Notes under the pieces: model-generated | Database searches by the model: none | What the model was told of the DNA's origin: nothing | The model's input: the letters and a program-made list of their open reading frames with translations, nothing else | Translations under genes and position numbers: made by a program | Part shown: piece after piece, positions 6,130 through 7,055 of the stretch | Layout of the letters: each line of letters begins with the position of its first letter | How positions within the stretch are numbered: position 1 is the stretch's first letter | NCBI GenBank assembly: GCA_025936615.1 | Contig: JAICSZ010000116.1 | Location: 1 to 7,055, forward strand | Origin: Pedococcus sp. | Lineage (GTDB): Bacteria; Actinomycetota; Actinomycetes; Actinomycetales; Dermatophilaceae | DNA length: 7,055 bases | Reading direction: 5' to 3'

Positions 6130-7055
6130 CGGCCCACCGATGCGCCCACCAGGGCGCGCGCCTGGCCCACGGCGGCCGACAGGTCCTTGGAGAGCACCGT
6201 GGCGCCGACGTGCCGTGCCGCGGCGGGCTGCGCGCCCGGACCCGCGATGGCCAGTGGCCACTGCGCGGCGATCCGGCGAAGGGCGCTCGCGCGCGCCTCG
6301 AAGAGCGTCACGCGGGTCGCAGCAAGGACGACCAGGTCGGGCGACAGCGACCGGCAGCCCGCGGCCAGCGACGCGAGGGGTGTGTCGGCGCCGAGGTAGC
6401 GGACCGCCCAGCCGTCACGAGCGAGCAATGCACTGAACGCGAGCAGCCCGATGTCGTGGCGCTCCCCGGGCGGGCAGGCGAGCACCACTGCGGGCCAGGC
6501 GTGTGGCGTGGCCGGAGCGATGGTCTCGGCGGCCACGCGCCGACGGATCACGTGGCTGGCGAAGTGCTCCTGCGCAACGCTGGCCGTCCCGTCCGCCCAC
6601 TGCTGGCCCAGGGTGACGAGGTAGGGGAGCACGACGCGCTGGAGGGCGGCACCGAGGCCGAGGGCGGTGACTGCCTCGTCGAGAACGTCGTAGGCGGTGG
6701 GGTCGAAGGCGTGCACCTTGGCGTCCAGACGCCGGCGGAAGCTCGCGGCAGCGGTCGCCGATCGCGCTGAGCCGGTGCGTGCTCGTGGCATCCCGCCACC
6801 GGCACGGGGCCGGGGCGTCCGCGCGAGCTGATGTTGCTCTTGGGAGGCTTGGTCCGCGGAGCTGGCCCGTGCCGCTGCAGCAGGCGTGGGCAGGCCAGCC
6901 GCGCGCAGGGCCAGGAAGCGGCGCACCCTGTGCTCGTCACCGGGCAGGTACAGGCGGTAGCCGCCGGCCGTGCGCCGGGGGCTGGTCAGCGCATACCGCC
7001 GCTCCCAGGCGCGCAGAACGTGGGTGGTCACCCCCACCCGCCGGGCCAGCTCACC
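6126..7055 (-). CDS. MerR-family regulator with B12-binding domain, LitR/CarH type (5' end off window)
   Basis: The 309 visible residues begin inside the first helix of a MerR winged helix-turn-helix (GELARRVGVTTHVLRAWERR, then Y), and RTAGGYRLY marks the wing. The true start lies beyond the right edge. A low-complexity Gln/Arg/Ala/Ser linker (fragment residues about 65-105) follows, then a helical cap and a Rossmann-like cobalamin-binding domain. Fragment residue W153 followed by E163-H164 matches the W-x9-EH motif of CarH photoreceptors, and E198-R-H200-D-I-G203 matches ExHxxG, whose His is the cobalt ligand. Established knowledge: LitR/CarH proteins bind adenosylcobalamin, repress in the dark, and release DNA when light breaks the Co-C bond, inducing carotenoid and photolyase genes. 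Light control here is inferred. It overlaps the CPBP gene by four bases and probably heads or precedes that operon. A redox or B12-only sensor is the alternative. No operator is visible because the promoter is off the window. Confidence 0.93.
   Translation of the reverse strand, partial: GELARRVGVTTHVLRAWERRYALTSPRRTAGGYRLYLPGDEHRVRRFLALRAAGLPTPAAAARASSADQASQEQHQLARTPRPRAGGGMPRARTGSARSATAAASFRRRLDAKVHAFDPTAYDVLDEAVTALGLGAALQRVVLPYLVTLGQQWADGTASVAQEHFASHVIRRRVAAETIAPATPHAWPAVVLACPPGERHDIGLLAFSALLARDGWAVRYLGADTPLASLAAGCRSLSPDLVVLAATRVTLFEARASALRRIAAQWPLAIAGPGAQPAAARHVGATVLSKDLSAAVGQARALVGASVGR

Noticed and set aside
6130..6261. An N-terminal extension of the CPBP gene to an upstream start
   Set aside because: The extra 44 residues are Arg/Gly-rich shadow of the MerR gene. 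The ATG at 6129 overlapping the MerR stop is a typical coupled start, and the hydrophobic protein begins after it.
7035..7037. A GTG as start of the MerR regulator
   Set aside because: The frame continues upstream to the edge with conserved MerR first-helix residues (GELARR), so the true start is outside the window.

Overview
The window reads as GC-rich chromosomal DNA of an actinobacterium. Support comes from strong G/C bias at third codon positions, GTG starts, a GAF-ANTAR regulator of actinobacterial type, and protein families typical of that phylum (possibly a Nocardioides-like lineage, but this rests on general similarity only). All six genes I can support lie on the minus strand. The first is cut by the left edge and the last by the right edge. 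No RNA gene, CRISPR array, insertion sequence or phage gene was seen, and no gene-free stretch exceeds 250 bases.

Read in transcription order (right to left), the first block is a tightly packed three-gene operon. A MerR-type regulator with a C-terminal cobalamin-binding domain of the LitR/CarH class (6126-7055, 5' end off the window) overlaps by four bases (ATGA) a CPBP-family membrane protein (5404-6129). One base after that gene ends, a fusion protein starts (3996-5402): an atypical NAD(P)-binding short-chain dehydrogenase domain joined to a complete TspO/MBR (tryptophan-rich sensory protein, formerly CrtK) membrane domain. The regulator keeps the residues linked to light sensing through adenosylcobalamin. 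The operon is therefore a plausible light-responsive unit; whether carotenoid or photolyase genes lie beyond the right edge cannot be seen.

The second block is signalling. It holds a GAF-ANTAR protein (3098-3850), predicted to bind RNA and act as an antiterminator, with a run of small inverted repeats in its leader. After a 247-base gap comes a soluble hybrid histidine kinase with the order REC-PAS-PAS-HisKA-HATPase (931-2850). No separate response regulator is visible.

The third block is the start of a Tat-exported glycoside hydrolase family 3 protein of the beta-N-acetylhexosaminidase (NagZ-like) type (1-805), which runs off the left edge. It is separated from the kinase by 125 bases that include a perfect 7-bp hairpin.

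The items most worth a second look are the SDR-TspO fusion, its coupling to a B12 photoreceptor-type regulator, and departures from canonical active-site motifs in the SDR, CPBP and GH3 proteins.
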